Made by a program: the position numbers and the translations under genes. A stretch of 64,000 nucleotides of DNA from Affinundibacterium amnicola (GTDB lineage Bacteria > Pseudomonadota > Gammaproteobacteria > Burkholderiales > Burkholderiaceae_D): the NCBI RefSeq assembly GCF_014284275.1, contig NZ_JACOFU010000002.1, positions 666,623 through 730,622 on the forward strand, written 5' to 3'. Below are positions 38,490 to 48,494 of this stretch, piece by piece. The notes below the pieces were generated by a model that searched no databases, was not told where the DNA came from, and saw only the letters and a list, made by a program, of their open reading frames with translations. How positions within the stretch are numbered: the first letter of the stretch is position 1; each line of letters starts with the position of its first letter.

Positions 38490-38853
38490 TCGAGCCTAAA
38501 CAATAATCACGAATCGCCAGCAAGACACCTGCATCTTCCCCAGCAGCAGCAACTTGCTTGATCTGAAGATCAGGATATCGTTGGCGCAATTCGTCGACCA
38601 TCAAAGGGAGGTCGCGTAACAGGTGCCCGCCCTGCCCCAAAAAAATGGGAGTAATCGTCAATGCCTCATAACCTTGATCAACCAAATTACTAACCACTTC
38701 CGGCAATGGCGGCTGCATCAATTCCAGAAAAGCTAATTCCACTTTAAGTTCGGGGGAATTTTCCTGAATTAATTGTTGCAGACGTTGAAATGGTTCAGCC
38801 CAGCTCGCTGCTCGTGCGCCATGGGCGAATAAAATTAATGCCTGCTTTTTCAT
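38479..38853 (-). CDS. cbiX: Short CbiX-type sirohydrochlorin chelatase
   Basis: 124-aa class II chelatase of the small CbiX/SirB type, inserting cobalt or iron into sirohydrochlorin. It contains LILFAHGARAASWAEPF with the metal-binding His11 and TITPIFLGQGGHLLRDLP with the second His. Given cobA and cysI nearby, iron insertion for siroheme is plausible, but metal choice cannot be read from sequence. It lies 38 bp downstream of lptG on the same strand and may share its transcript. Confidence 0.88.
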   Translation of the reverse strand: MKKQALILFAHGARAASWAEPFQRLQQLIQENSPELKVELAFLELMQPPLPEVVSNLVDQGYEALTITPIFLGQGGHLLRDLPLMVDELRQRYPDLQIKQVAAAGEDAGVLLAIRDYCLGSINP

Positions 38854-38891
38854 GTTCAGCCTTCAAAATGAAATCTATGGATATCTGCAAA

Positions 38892-40022
38892 CTAATGTCG
38901 CTCTACATATCGCAAGCCCGCAAAAGCTAATAGCGAAAATATCAGGCTGGGGAATAAGGCCGTCATCAGAGCTGGCCAAGTATTAATCTGTCCAAGATAA
39001 GCAAACAAACTATTCACCAGATAAAACACCATGCCCAGCATAATGCCACTAAAAATGCGTAGGCTAATGCCGCCATCGCGCGCATGCAAATATGCGAATG
39101 GCAGTGCCAAGGCCATCATCACTAAAATAGAAACCGGATAAGTTATTTTCTTCCAAAACGCAATTTCATAACGATCAGTTGATTGCTTATTTTCTGCCAA
39201 ATGTTTGGTGTAAGAAGCTAGTTCGTAAGCGGACATACGATCTACTTCTGTAAATAAGACGGATAAAATATTGGGCGTAATTTCGGAAATCAACTCCTTG
39301 GTATCCAACTTATGTGTATCAGAAGCAATCGCCGTCTCAGTCGCTAAATTTTGAGGAAAGCTGGTTTCCACAACTTCGCTCAATTGCCAAACATGAGAAC
39401 GCACGTATACCGCCTGCTTCGCATTAATTTCACGAAGCAATTGGAAATTGGAATCAAACTCATAAATCTTCACGCCAAGTAAAGTCCGCGCTGGCGAGAC
39501 CTCACGCACATTCAGAAAACGCGTTCCAATCACCGTGCCGTTCGCATCACTGTCACGAATCAGATCCTTGGTCCATAAACCACTACGAAATCCTTGTGTC
39601 AGAGGCGCAGAAGCTGCCTGCATCATCATTTGTTTGGATAGTTTGGTCGACATCGGCGCAACGATCTCACCTAAAAAATAGGTAAACAAAATAAATACGA
39701 TGGCAATTTTTCCTAAGATTTTTGCCGCAGTCCAAGAAGACATGCTGGCGGCTCGCATGATCGTAAATTCGGAGTTGCTGGCAAATTGTGCCATCACATA
39801 AATCGTCCCGATTAAGACTGCAATCGGCAGAAAATCATAAGCGTTTCCGGGGATATTGAGCAAAACGGTGAAGATCGCGTGCTTAAGTAAGTAACCGTTT
39901 TTATTGATAGCACCCAGTTCTTTCATTAAATCGAAAAAAGAAGTCAACACCAATAATGCGAACAGTACGAAGAAAACGGCGCGAATAATTTCACTACCAA
40001 AATAGCGTTGTAGTACCTTCAT
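38892..40022 (-). CDS. lptG: LPS export permease LptG
   Basis: 376-aa inner-membrane subunit of the LptB2FG transporter, which pulls lipopolysaccharide from the membrane. Six helices flank a periplasmic beta-jellyroll domain. The opening MKVLQRYFGSEIIRAVFFVLFALLVLTSFFDLM and the closing KKITYPVSILVMMALALPFAYLHARDGGISLRIFSGIMLG are family blocks. It starts within the stop of lptF (TAATG). Confidence 0.95.
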   Translation of the reverse strand: MKVLQRYFGSEIIRAVFFVLFALLVLTSFFDLMKELGAINKNGYLLKHAIFTVLLNIPGNAYDFLPIAVLIGTIYVMAQFASNSEFTIMRAASMSSWTAAKILGKIAIVFILFTYFLGEIVAPMSTKLSKQMMMQAASAPLTQGFRSGLWTKDLIRDSDANGTVIGTRFLNVREVSPARTLLGVKIYEFDSNFQLLREINAKQAVYVRSHVWQLSEVVETSFPQNLATETAIASDTHKLDTKELISEITPNILSVLFTEVDRMSAYELASYTKHLAENKQSTDRYEIAFWKKITYPVSILVMMALALPFAYLHARDGGISLRIFSGIMLGMVFYLVNSLFAYLGQINTWPALMTALFPSLIFSLLAFAGLRYVERH

Positions 40023-41182
40023 TAATTACCCACCATCTGATTGTGATCAACGCATTGCTGTTTTGTCTTACGATAAATCTGGCACTTAATACGCCCCCAA
40101 ATACTACTTGGGTGCCAACTACTATTGACCTTCAAACGCCACATAAAAAACAGCATAATTAATATTCCCACTACCACATGCATAGGCCATGAAGCGCGCC
40201 AAAAACTCATGCGTCCCTGCACTACCGATAATTGCAGCATATTTAAAATATTCAAATTCACCGCAACCAAGATCAAGGCAATAATCATATTCGCTGAACG
40301 ACCAACTCGCGGATTCACATAGCCAAGCGGAATCGCCAGCAACATCAAGAGCAAGCCCATAAAAGGTAAAGATACGCGCCACAATAATTCTCCGTCGCGT
40401 ACCGGACTAGGGTCATCGATCAAAGTTTTTGAAGGCAGAGCTTTCGCAGATTTATTGTTTGCATCTAAGGTACTTTGCGTTGATAACAAGACGGCGTATT
40501 TTTCAAACTGCATCATTTGAAAATCACCTTCGGTTGGCAAACCATCGTAGCGTCGCCCTTGGCTCATCACCAAGAAGCGGTCGCCATGTTCATCAATTTC
40601 GACTTTGCCTTCTTTTGCCACGATCACACTAGAACGTCCGTCATTGATCATGCTGGTGAAGATATTCTGTACTTTGCTCAAATCGCCCGATACTTCCTCG
40701 ACAAACGACACCCGACCGCCTCCACGTGATTCTTGAAATTTCCCAGGTGAGACTTTCGCAATATCTTCACGTTTTTCGTAGCGATTGCGAACTTCCTGCA
40801 TTTGTTCGTTTGCCCAAGGTGATACCAATAAACTCAGCGTACCAACCACCAAACTTAATGGTATCGCGACACTTAATATAGGCGTAATCCAGCGCGTCAA
40901 ACTTAAACCAGAAGCAAACCACACCACCATTTCCGAATCTTGATAGGCACGCGTCACCACCAACAGCACCGAAATGAAGCCGGTCAAAATCAATAGAATT
41001 GGGAAATAATCGAGCGCGTAAAAGCCAATTAATATCAACACATCACTAGAAGCAATTTTGCCGCCTGCTGCATCGCGCAAAATGCGAATCAGCATAAAGG
41101 TAACAGTGATGGTAAATAATGTCGTAAATACAGCGCTAGCAGCACTAAATAATTCTCGTCTGAGCGCACGTTGAAAAATCAT
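40022..41182 (-). CDS. lptF: LPS export permease LptF
   Basis: 386-aa partner of LptG with the same layout: MIFQRALRRELFSAASAVFTTLFTITVTFMLIRIL, a periplasmic domain with SPGKFQESRGGGRVSFVEE, and LLWRVSLPFMGLLLMLLAIPLGYVNPRVGRSANM. It overlaps lptG by one base. It is divergent from pepA, the usual arrangement in beta- and gammaproteobacteria. Confidence 0.95.
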   Translation of the reverse strand: MIFQRALRRELFSAASAVFTTLFTITVTFMLIRILRDAAGGKIASSDVLILIGFYALDYFPILLILTGFISVLLVVTRAYQDSEMVVWFASGLSLTRWITPILSVAIPLSLVVGTLSLLVSPWANEQMQEVRNRYEKREDIAKVSPGKFQESRGGGRVSFVEEVSGDLSKVQNIFTSMINDGRSSVIVAKEGKVEIDEHGDRFLVMSQGRRYDGLPTEGDFQMMQFEKYAVLLSTQSTLDANNKSAKALPSKTLIDDPSPVRDGELLWRVSLPFMGLLLMLLAIPLGYVNPRVGRSANMIIALILVAVNLNILNMLQLSVVQGRMSFWRASWPMHVVVGILIMLFFMWRLKVNSSWHPSSIWGRIKCQIYRKTKQQCVDHNQMVGN

Positions 41183-41205
41183 AATGGAGTTGGTCTTATT
41201 AGTAG

Positions 41206-41234
41206 TTATGGAGACTAAGCAAGGGGGTTATAAT
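41206..41234 (+). promoter_or_regulatory. Putative pepA promoter
   Basis: Perfect -10 TATAAT (41229-41234) with a weak -35 TTATGG (41206-41211) at 17-nt spacing, 64 bp before the pepA start. Confidence 0.4.
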
Positions 41235-41297
41235 AGTCGTTTTACGCTTTAAGCGAAATTCAAAAGATCATCGCTGATCGACAATAAGGAGCAAGAC

Positions 41298-42809
41298 GTG
41301 GACTTTAGCATAAAAACACTAGCAGCCAAAAGCACAGCAGCAGACAATGCCAGCACCATCAAGACCGCCTGTATCGTTGTCGGCGTATTTGAAAATAAAA
41401 AATTATCAACATCAGCAACACAATTAAACAAAAAAGGCGCGATTGATGCGGCGCTCAAATCTGGCGATATTTCTGGCAAAGTCGGCTCCACCTTAATGTT
41501 ACGCAATCTGGCAGAAGTCAGCGCCGAGCGCGTGTTATTGGTTGGTCTGGGTGACGATCCCAACAAAGTATCTGAAAAAGCCTACATCAGCGCGGTACAA
41601 AATGCGGCGCGTGGCTTGAATAATCTGGGCGGTTCTGATGTCAGTTTGGTATTGCCTGAAGTGGATGGACGCGATCTGGCTTGGGCAATTCGTCAGGCTG
41701 TGATCGCCTTCAAGGAGGCGATTTTCCGCACTGATGCGCACAAAAGCAAAAAAGACACAATTGCTGCCAACGTCAAAAAAGTGGCAATCTACGTTGCGGC
41801 AAGCGAAGCAGCCGCCGCTAAGGTCGCGCTGGCTCAAAGTATCGCTTTGGTGAACGGTATGGAATTAACCAAAGAATTGGGCAATATGCCAGCCAACTTC
41901 TGCACACCAACCCACTTAGCAAATACCGCGAAAAAAATCGCAGCCGATTTCAAAATGGGCGTAGAAGTCTTGGAACGTAAGCAAATTCAAGCTTTAAAGA
42001 TGAATAGCTTTTTGTCGGTTTCTGCCGGCACCGATGAACCGCCAAAGTTTATCGTGTTAAAACACATGGGTGGCAAGGCCAAAGATGCGCCAATCGTATT
42101 GGTCGGTAAAGGCATCACTTTTGACTCTGGTGGTATCTCTTTGAAACCAGGCGCAGGCATGGATGAAATGAAATACGATATGGGCGGTGCAGGCTCTGTT
42201 TTGGGCACCATGCGCGCTATCGGCGAAATGAAATTAAAACTCAACGTCATCGCCGTCATCCCAACATGTGAAAACATGCCATCTGGCAGTGCGACACGTC
42301 CTGGTGATATTGTTACCTCAATGTCTGGTCAAACGATTGAGGTCTTAAATACCGACGCTGAAGGTCGCTTGATTTTGTGCGACGCATTGACCTATGTAGA
42401 GCGCTTCAAGCCAGCCGCGGTAATTGACGTTGCGACCTTAACTGGCGCCATCATCACTTCACTCGGCCATCACACTACTGGTTTGTTCACGCGTCACGAT
42501 GATACCCATGACAAGTTAGCAGAAGAATTACTAAGTGCTGGCAAACAAGCGAATGATGTTGCATGGCGCTTGCCAATTGGCGAACTGTATAACGAGCAGT
42601 TGAAATCCAATTTTGCTGATATCGCCAACATCGGTGGGCCTGCGGCTGGTTCGATTACTGCCGCTTGTTTTTTGGAGCGTTTCACTAAGAAATATACTTG
42701 GGCACATTTAGACATCGCTGGTGTGTCATGGAAATCGGGCGCAGCAAAAGGTTCTACTGGCCGTCCAGTACCGATGCTGACTACGTTCTTAATGAACCGC
42801 GCAGGCTAA
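41298..42809 (+). CDS. pepA: Leucyl aminopeptidase (M17)
   Basis: 503-aa cytosolic hexameric aminopeptidase using two metal ions; some orthologues also bind DNA. The catalytic domain shows [31 protein letters not shown] and the signature [16 protein letters not shown], which hold the Lys, Asp and Glu ligands. It starts at a GTG (41298) with AAGGAG 7 nt upstream; the earliest ATG is too far in. Confidence 0.97.
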   Translation: MDFSIKTLAAKSTAADNASTIKTACIVVGVFENKKLSTSATQLNKKGAIDAALKSGDISGKVGSTLMLRNLAEVSAERVLLVGLGDDPNKVSEKAYISAVQNAARGLNNLGGSDVSLVLPEVDGRDLAWAIRQAVIAFKEAIFRTDAHKSKKDTIAANVKKVAIYVAASEAAAAKVALAQSIALVNGMELTKELGNMPANFCTPTHLANTAKKIAADFKMGVEVLERKQIQALKMNSFLSVSAGTDEPPKFIVLKHMGGKAKDAPIVLVGKGITFDSGGISLKPGAGMDEMKYDMGGAGSVLGTMRAIGEMKLKLNVIAVIPTCENMPSGSATRPGDIVTSMSGQTIEVLNTDAEGRLILCDALTYVERFKPAAVIDVATLTGAIITSLGHHTTGLFTRHDDTHDKLAEELLSAGKQANDVAWRLPIGELYNEQLKSNFADIANIGGPAAGSITAACFLERFTKKYTWAHLDIAGVSWKSGAAKGSTGRPVPMLTTFLMNRAG

Positions 42810-42827
42810 GCTGCGGATGTTTCAGTC

Positions 42828-42862
42828 AACGCGCTCTTTGCTTGCATTGAGCGCGTTTTTAT
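42828..42862 (+). terminator. Terminator of pepA
   Basis: Perfect 9-bp stem AACGCGCTC / GAGCGCGTT with a 12-nt loop and a T-run. Confidence 0.85.
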
Positions 42863-42918
42863 TTTTAGCGTATCTTCTATGTTTTTTTAACGTATAGCGC
42901 TTTTGCATGAGATTGAAT

Positions 42919-43683
42919 ATGAAACTAGTCACCTGGAATGTTAACTCTCTGAAGGTTCGTCTGCCGCAAGTCTTACAGTGGCTGGAGATGAATCCTGTCG
43001 ATGTCTTGTGCATACAAGAAACCAAATTAACCGATGATAAATTTCCACAAGCCGAGATAGAAGCTGCTGGTTATCATGTAGTGTTCACAGGTCAAAAAAC
43101 CTATAACGGTGTCGCCATTGTCTCTCGTCATCCTATCGATGCTGTGCAAAAAAATAATCCCTTGTTTGAAGATGAACAGCAACGCATCATCGCTGCGACG
43201 ATTGCAGGCATGCGCATTATTTGCGCCTATGTGCCAAACGGCCAGGCCTTAGATTCTGAAAAATATCCGTATAAACTAAGCTGGTTGGCAGCTTTGCGTG
43301 ACTGGGTAAAAGCCGAGATGGAACAACATCCACAACTGGCTCTGCTGGGCGATTACAACATCGCCCCCGATGATCGTGACGTACATGATCCAGCAGCATG
43401 GGAAGGGATGAATCTGGTTTCACCACCGGAACGCGCCGCATTTCAGGCACTGCTTGATCTTGGTTTGAGCGATAGTTTCCGTCAGTTTGAACAAGCAGAA
43501 AAAACCTTTAGCTGGTGGGACTATCGCCAGCTTGGCTTCCGCTTAAATAAAGGTGTGCGGATTGATCATGTGCTTCTATCCAAACCTTTAGCAGCGCGCT
43601 GCACTTCTTGCGTGGTTGATCGGGTTCCGCGCAAATGGGAGCAACCATCTGACCATGCGCCAGTGATCGCGACTTTAGCCTAG
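42919..43683 (+). CDS. xth: Exodeoxyribonuclease III family AP endonuclease
   Basis: 254-aa enzyme of base excision repair. Motifs: KLVTWNVNSLKVRLPQ, CIQETKLTDDKF (catalytic Glu), LLGDYNIAPDDRDVHDP (Asp and Asn), FSWWDYRQLGFRLNKGVRIDHVLLS and SDHAPVIATL (Asp-His). I use the ATG at 42919 (MKLVTWNVN) rather than the ATG at 42907. It is a single gene flanked by two terminators. Confidence 0.95.
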   Translation: MKLVTWNVNSLKVRLPQVLQWLEMNPVDVLCIQETKLTDDKFPQAEIEAAGYHVVFTGQKTYNGVAIVSRHPIDAVQKNNPLFEDEQQRIIAATIAGMRIICAYVPNGQALDSEKYPYKLSWLAALRDWVKAEMEQHPQLALLGDYNIAPDDRDVHDPAAWEGMNLVSPPERAAFQALLDLGLSDSFRQFEQAEKTFSWWDYRQLGFRLNKGVRIDHVLLSKPLAARCTSCVVDRVPRKWEQPSDHAPVIATLA

Positions 43684-43710
43684 TTCCCGCCGATTCAACA
43701 CCCTCCTTCG

Positions 43711-43743
43711 AAAGCCGACTGCAAAAGATAGTCGGCTTTTTTA
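43711..43743 (+). terminator. Terminator of xth
   Basis: Perfect 10-bp stem AAAGCCGACT / AGTCGGCTTT, 9-nt loop, T-run. Confidence 0.88.
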
Positions 43744-43879
43744 TTGATCTGGCACAAAGTAACTAAAATCAACTACATTTACTTTTGTAGACTGACTTCC
43801 AAATCATTCTTTCTCCAGCTTTTCATGAAACTATATTGAAAATAGATCTAATTCTCAATTCTCTGAAAACGCAATCTCT

Positions 43880-46483
43880 ATGCCCACTTCAAAAAACTTC
43901 CGTGGACTCAGTGAACAAGAGGCTCATACCCGATTATTAGCTGATGGGCTCAACGAATTACCAAGCGCGCAGCCACAAAACTTATGGCAAATCGCCTGGC
44001 ATGTTCTATCAGAACCAATGATTTTATTACTGCTTGGCTGTGCGACTATTTATCTAAGTTTGGGTGATTGGCATGATGCTGTCGTGTTGTCTGGTTTTGT
44101 GATGGGCATGGTTCTAATCAGCTTCTATCAAGAACATAAAACCGAACGTGCACTCGAAGCACTACGCGACTTATCTCATCCACATGCCGAGGTCATACGT
44201 GATGGAAGCAGAATCAGCATCCCCAGCAATCAAGTTGTCACTGGCGACTACCTTGTGCTAACGGAGGGAGACAGAGTTGCCGCTGATGGTATCTTGGTTT
44301 CTTGTTTAAATCTGACGGTTGATGAATCTTTGCTCACGGGTGAATCACTTGCTGTCAATAAGTCCAGTGCATTCAATTCTGACGCTCAATTGATGGAAGA
44401 AAAATTCGTCGACAATATTTCTATGGGAGCTGCAGGCGGTGACGATACCGTCTTTGTCTTTTCGGGAAGCCTAGTGGTGCAAGGACAAGGTATCGCCATC
44501 ATCAAACGAACTGGCGCCCATACAGCAATCGGCAAAATCGGCAGCGCTCTTGCAGAAATCCAAGAAGAACCAACGCGCGTACAGAAAGAAACGAAACGCG
44601 TAGTGAAGTATGTGGCTTCGGCGAGTTTGGGCTTAGCGATCTTGCTGGCAATCTGGTATGGCTGGAGTCGTGACGATTGGACTCGTGGCATTCTGGTGGG
44701 ACTGACTTTTGCAATGGCGATGATTCCTGAAGAATTGCCAGTCGTGTTAACTATATTCTTAGGTATCGGCGCCTGGCGCATAGGGCAGAAACGCGTACTG
44801 ACACGTCGTATTCCTGCCATCGAAACCTTAGGCTCAGCAAATGTCTTATGCGTCGATAAAACCGGCACCTTAACGCAAAACAAAATGGCGCTTGCGCAAA
44901 TTGTTAGTGGCAGCCTAAATTTCAGTGCCGCCTCAGATGCATGCTTGCCAGATGAATTACATGAAGTGTTAGAAATCGCGATCTTGGCCAGCCAAAGGCA
45001 AGGTAGCGAGCCGATGGATCAGGCACTTCAAGCGGCAGGACAAACATGGCTGATCGATACCGAGCATCTACATCAGGATTGGCAACTCGTCGAAGAATAT
45101 CCTCTCTCAAAACAATTACTCGCAGTATCACGCGTCTGGCAAAGTAAAGACCCACAACAACCACACACTGTGGTCGCAAGTAAAGGCGCACCGGAAGCCA
45201 TTGCCGATCTCTGTCATCTTGATTCTGCTAAAACCGCTACGTTAATGGCACAAGTCAATGCGATGGCGGAACAAGGTTTGCGTGTTTTAGCGGTCGCCAA
45301 AGCCAAATTCGATCATCAGCTTGCTGTCGAAAATCTACCGAAGCAACAACATGATTTCAATTTTCAACTTGCAGGCTTAGTTGCCTTCGCCGACCCGATC
45401 CGGGACGGTGTGCCCGAAGCCATTCAAGAATGTCGTAGTGCTGGCATACGTGTGATGATGATTACAGGCGACTACCCAGCAACCGCATTGAATATCGCGA
45501 ATCAATGTGGCATCGACAGCAGTGCTGGCACTTTAAGCGGTAGTGCAATGCAAGCACTATCAGATGAACAGTTACAAGAACAATTGGAACATATACATAT
45601 TTACTGTCGTGTCATGCCGGAACAGAAATTACGCATCGTAAAACTACTGAAAAAAAATGGTGCCATCGTTGGAATGACCGGAGATGGAGTCAATGACGCA
45701 CCAGCGTTGAAAGCTGCGCATATCGGGATCGCGATGGGCAAAAGAGGCACCGAAGTTGCACGCGAATCGGCCGACTTGGTTCTGCTCGATGATGCATTCT
45801 CTGCGATCGTTGCCGCAGTACGTTTGGGACGACGTATTTTTGATAATTTACGCAAAACTTTAAGTTTTATTATTGCGGCACATGTCCCTATCGTCGCGCT
45901 CTCCTTCCTGCCGGTGATGTTTGGATGGCCGGTCTTGCTCATGCCAGTTCATATCCTCATCCTAGAGTTAATTATCGATCCCAGCTGTTCACTTGTATTT
46001 GAAGCCGAAGAAGAGGAAGAAAATATCATGCAACGGGCACCGCGCTCTGTGCAGTCGAGCATTTTCCAAGCTGAGGTGATGTGGCGAGGATTCTGGCAAG
46101 GTAGTAGTGTTTTTCTGATGATACTGGCAATCTATTGGTTCACTATCCAACATGGCATCGCAACCGACGAAGCGCGAGCAATCACATTTACCGCAATCGT
46201 AATTGGCAATCTAGGATTCATTTTTCTAAATCGCTCAATGAGCGGCAATTTGCAACATGCTATTCGTTCACCGAATCCCATACTCTGGTGGGTCTGTGCT
46301 GCCACTGGATTCACCCTACTACTCATCCTGAGCGTACCTAAACTTAGACATCTATTCTATTTTGGCAACCCAGAGCCTGCTCACCTGTTATACAGTGCAG
46401 CAAGCGCCGCTATCGCAGTTTGCATCATCGCTGTGATCCAAGGTTTACTGTTAAAAGATAAAATCCTAAGCTCTCAAGGATGA
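43880..46483 (+). CDS. P2-type cation-transporting ATPase
   Basis: 867-aa P-type ATPase. An N-terminal cation-ATPase domain (GLSEQEAHTRLLADGLNELP) is followed by the actuator loop VDESLLTGESLAVNK, M4 motif PEELPVVLT, phosphorylation site DKTGTLTQNK (Asp about 326), hinge MTGDGVNDAPALKAAHIGIAMG and six C-terminal helices. The PEELP helix resembles calcium/manganese pumps (PEGLP in SERCA). M6 reads LELIIDPSCSLVFEAE, with Glu where P2A calcium pumps have Asn, so the cation is uncertain. A run of six acidic residues (EAEEEEEN) follows M6. It has no metal-binding N-terminal domain and no accessory gene. Confidence 0.9.
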   Translation: MPTSKNFRGLSEQEAHTRLLADGLNELPSAQPQNLWQIAWHVLSEPMILLLLGCATIYLSLGDWHDAVVLSGFVMGMVLISFYQEHKTERALEALRDLSHPHAEVIRDGSRISIPSNQVVTGDYLVLTEGDRVAADGILVSCLNLTVDESLLTGESLAVNKSSAFNSDAQLMEEKFVDNISMGAAGGDDTVFVFSGSLVVQGQGIAIIKRTGAHTAIGKIGSALAEIQEEPTRVQKETKRVVKYVASASLGLAILLAIWYGWSRDDWTRGILVGLTFAMAMIPEELPVVLTIFLGIGAWRIGQKRVLTRRIPAIETLGSANVLCVDKTGTLTQNKMALAQIVSGSLNFSAASDACLPDELHEVLEIAILASQRQGSEPMDQALQAAGQTWLIDTEHLHQDWQLVEEYPLSKQLLAVSRVWQSKDPQQPHTVVASKGAPEAIADLCHLDSAKTATLMAQVNAMAEQGLRVLAVAKAKFDHQLAVENLPKQQHDFNFQLAGLVAFADPIRDGVPEAIQECRSAGIRVMMITGDYPATALNIANQCGIDSSAGTLSGSAMQALSDEQLQEQLEHIHIYCRVMPEQKLRIVKLLKKNGAIVGMTGDGVNDAPALKAAHIGIAMGKRGTEVARESADLVLLDDAFSAIVAAVRLGRRIFDNLRKTLSFIIAAHVPIVALSFLPVMFGWPVLLMPVHILILELIIDPSCSLVFEAEEEEENIMQRAPRSVQSSIFQAEVMWRGFWQGSSVFLMILAIYWFTIQHGIATDEARAITFTAIVIGNLGFIFLNRSMSGNLQHAIRSPNPILWWVCAATGFTLLLILSVPKLRHLFYFGNPEPAHLLYSAASAAIAVCIIAVIQGLLLKDKILSSQG

Positions 46484-46650
46484 GCAATTAATTTTGTAAA
46501 AATTATTGTTAAGCAATCGAAACTGATTAGAAATTACTGAGAAACCTTGTCTTTAAATACAACAGTTTAAATAAAATTTCCAAGAGGCAAGCTTATCTGC
46601 TACATTGTAATTTGACGAAATGCATAATCAAGCACAGAATTTGACTGATT

Positions 46651-46670
46651 CACTTATCGACAAATAAGTG
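46651..46670. repeat. Short inverted repeat
   Basis: CACTTAT-N6-ATAAGTG, about 80 bp before the HDOD gene; a possible operator, with no further support. Confidence 0.3.
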
Positions 46671-46749
46671 CTGAACGCTCAGGTGGTATTTCTGGGTAAA
46701 TTGAAGCGAGATGAAGTGCGTTTTTCTCTACGTGGAGCGACACTGTGTC

Positions 46750-47631
46750 ATGAATAAACCCGAAGCCCTAGCATTACTGGTGCAACAAGCGCGTCAAGGT
46801 GAATTAATTTTCTCTGCGAGTGTCGCCACCTCCCTCAAAGTGCAAGAAGCGATCGATGTCGCAGATTGCAGCCTTGATACAGCCACCAAAATTGTTTTAA
46901 ACGAACCTTTGCTCGCCGCGAAAGTTGTCGCCGTCGCCAACAGTGCGGCGTATTCACGCGGTTCTGAAGTAACCAACGTTCGTTCGGCGATTGCCCGACT
47001 GGGCTTTAACACACTCCGTGGATTAGTCGCTTCGGTCGTGATGCGACAAATTGCTGGCGCCAGTAGAAATCCGATTATTCGTGCAAAAATCAATCAATTA
47101 TGGGAACACTCAGCGCAAGTAGCTGCGTTGTCGCAAGTCATCGCAAGACGAGTGACAAAATTGAATCCTGATACGGCAATGTTCGCCGGCATTGTGCACG
47201 AAGTTGGTGGATTTTATTTGCTCTCACGCGCAGAAGAATTTCCTTGTTTGCTTGAGCCTGATGATTTATCTGGCGCAAATGACGACGAAAACTTTGATGA
47301 ATTCAGCGAAACCGCTGCGAAAGAAGAATCACAAGACGCTATCATTGGTCGCGCAGTATTGAAAAATCTGAATTTACCAACCGAGGTCAACGAAGCTGTC
47401 GAGGCGATGTGGTATGGATTGCACGCAATGCCTCCGGAAACCTTGGGCGATACCTTACTCCTAGCCAATGATCTCGCAAAAACAGTCTCCCCTTTAGACA
47501 CGAGAACTGATTCCGAAACCAATCGTTGCGAATCTGAAATTGACTTTGTGGTGGGGGAAGGAAGTCTCTTGAGTATTTTGGAAGAGTCCGAAGACGAAGT
47601 GATCACCTTATCTGCGGCATTGATCATTTGA
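46750..47631 (+). CDS. HDOD-domain signalling protein
   Basis: 293-aa protein with one HDOD domain (residues about 15-215), the non-catalytic relative of HD-type phosphodiesterases: GELIFSASVATSLKVQEAID, NEPLLAAKVVAVANSAAYSRG, VTNVRSAIARLGFNTLRGLV and MFAGIVHEVGGFYLLS. HDOD proteins act in regulatory relays (motility, biofilm, cell cycle). The C-terminal 80 residues are acidic and hold no domain I recognise. The start at 46750 fits the domain; a longer reading from 46711 is possible. It lies 337 bp before the SxtJ cluster. Confidence 0.85.
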   Translation: MNKPEALALLVQQARQGELIFSASVATSLKVQEAIDVADCSLDTATKIVLNEPLLAAKVVAVANSAAYSRGSEVTNVRSAIARLGFNTLRGLVASVVMRQIAGASRNPIIRAKINQLWEHSAQVAALSQVIARRVTKLNPDTAMFAGIVHEVGGFYLLSRAEEFPCLLEPDDLSGANDDENFDEFSETAAKEESQDAIIGRAVLKNLNLPTEVNEAVEAMWYGLHAMPPETLGDTLLLANDLAKTVSPLDTRTDSETNRCESEIDFVVGEGSLLSILEESEDEVITLSAALII

Positions 47632-47968
47632 AGCATTCAAAAAGTAAAGTACACGCATTTTGCATGACTTATTAATTCATTTTGGTGACTCGCACTGATG
47701 ATTCACCAATTCGACAATTGCATCGCAGATCATCTAGGAATGACAATTCATACATCAAACTTAGCTGAGTAGTATTGAACAAAAAATCTCCTGCACGTTG
47801 CGAACAGTAACTGTTTAGTGACGCACTTTCTGTTCGCAATTCTTCCTCAAATGTGACATTGAGCATTAGCCATCTCTAGGCTTAATATGCGATACTACGG
47901 GCTATTTTTGATTGCCTGACAATAAACACAAGATTTGTCACCTTAAACCTCACCAGAGTTTGACCAAG
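47632..47968. other. Intergenic region before the SxtJ cluster
   Basis: 337 bases without a supported gene. A 64-codon open frame on the minus strand (47672-47866) has no convincing ribosome site and no family features. The promoter of the downstream cluster should lie here, but no good -35/-10 pair stands out. Confidence 0.4.
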
Positions 47969-48385
47969 ATGCATTCGCAATCTCCGCCATCCAAAGAAAT
48001 TGCCAGGTCATCGGATCGAAATTTCGGTCTCATCATGTCCGCGTTTTTCTTCATCATCGCATTGTTTCCACTTCTGCATAGTCAGACGATCCGCTACTGG
48101 GCACTACTCTTGGCGGCATTATTTTTTATTCCTGCGTTGTTACGTCCAAGGCTCCTATCTCAATTAAACATCTTATGGATGCAGTTTGGCGAAATACTTT
48201 CAAAAATTATCAGCCCTATTGCCTTAGGTTTGGTATTTTTCTTAGCGATCACCCCCTTCGCGCTCGTCATGCGCCTGATTGGAAAACGAACATTAGACTT
48301 GAAATTCGATCCATCTTGTGAAAGTTATTGGAAGAACAGACAAGTTCCAGGGCCAGATCCTAAATCCATGAAAGATCAGTTTTAA
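47969..48385 (+). CDS. SxtJ-family membrane protein
   Basis: 138-aa membrane protein. Hydrophobic segments are FGLIMSAFFFIIALFPLL, YWALLLAALFFIPALL and ISPIALGLVFFLAITPFALVMRLIGK, followed by a short soluble tail ending SYWKNRQVPGPDPKSMKDQF. That layout, and the RLIGK...W..R tail, match the SxtJ family named after the saxitoxin cluster, where the role is unknown. It starts at the ATG at 47969; upstream codons back to a TTG at 47912 look non-coding. It heads a run with DUF5989, a carbamoyltransferase and an SGNH hydrolase. Confidence 0.82.
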   Translation: MHSQSPPSKEIARSSDRNFGLIMSAFFFIIALFPLLHSQTIRYWALLLAALFFIPALLRPRLLSQLNILWMQFGEILSKIISPIALGLVFFLAITPFALVMRLIGKRTLDLKFDPSCESYWKNRQVPGPDPKSMKDQF

Positions 48386-48494
48386 TAAAAATTTGTTTAA
48401 AGAACGTTCTTTTAGATTCAATAGTTTAAACAGAGAATTCGCCCAATCTTTTTTTATACATTCGCAAACGATTTTCAAATCAAGGATCACGATT

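Noticed and set aside
47672-47866. 64-codon minus-strand frame between the HDOD and SxtJ genes
   Set aside because: Weak ribosome site, no recognisable domain, and it lies where a promoter region is expected.
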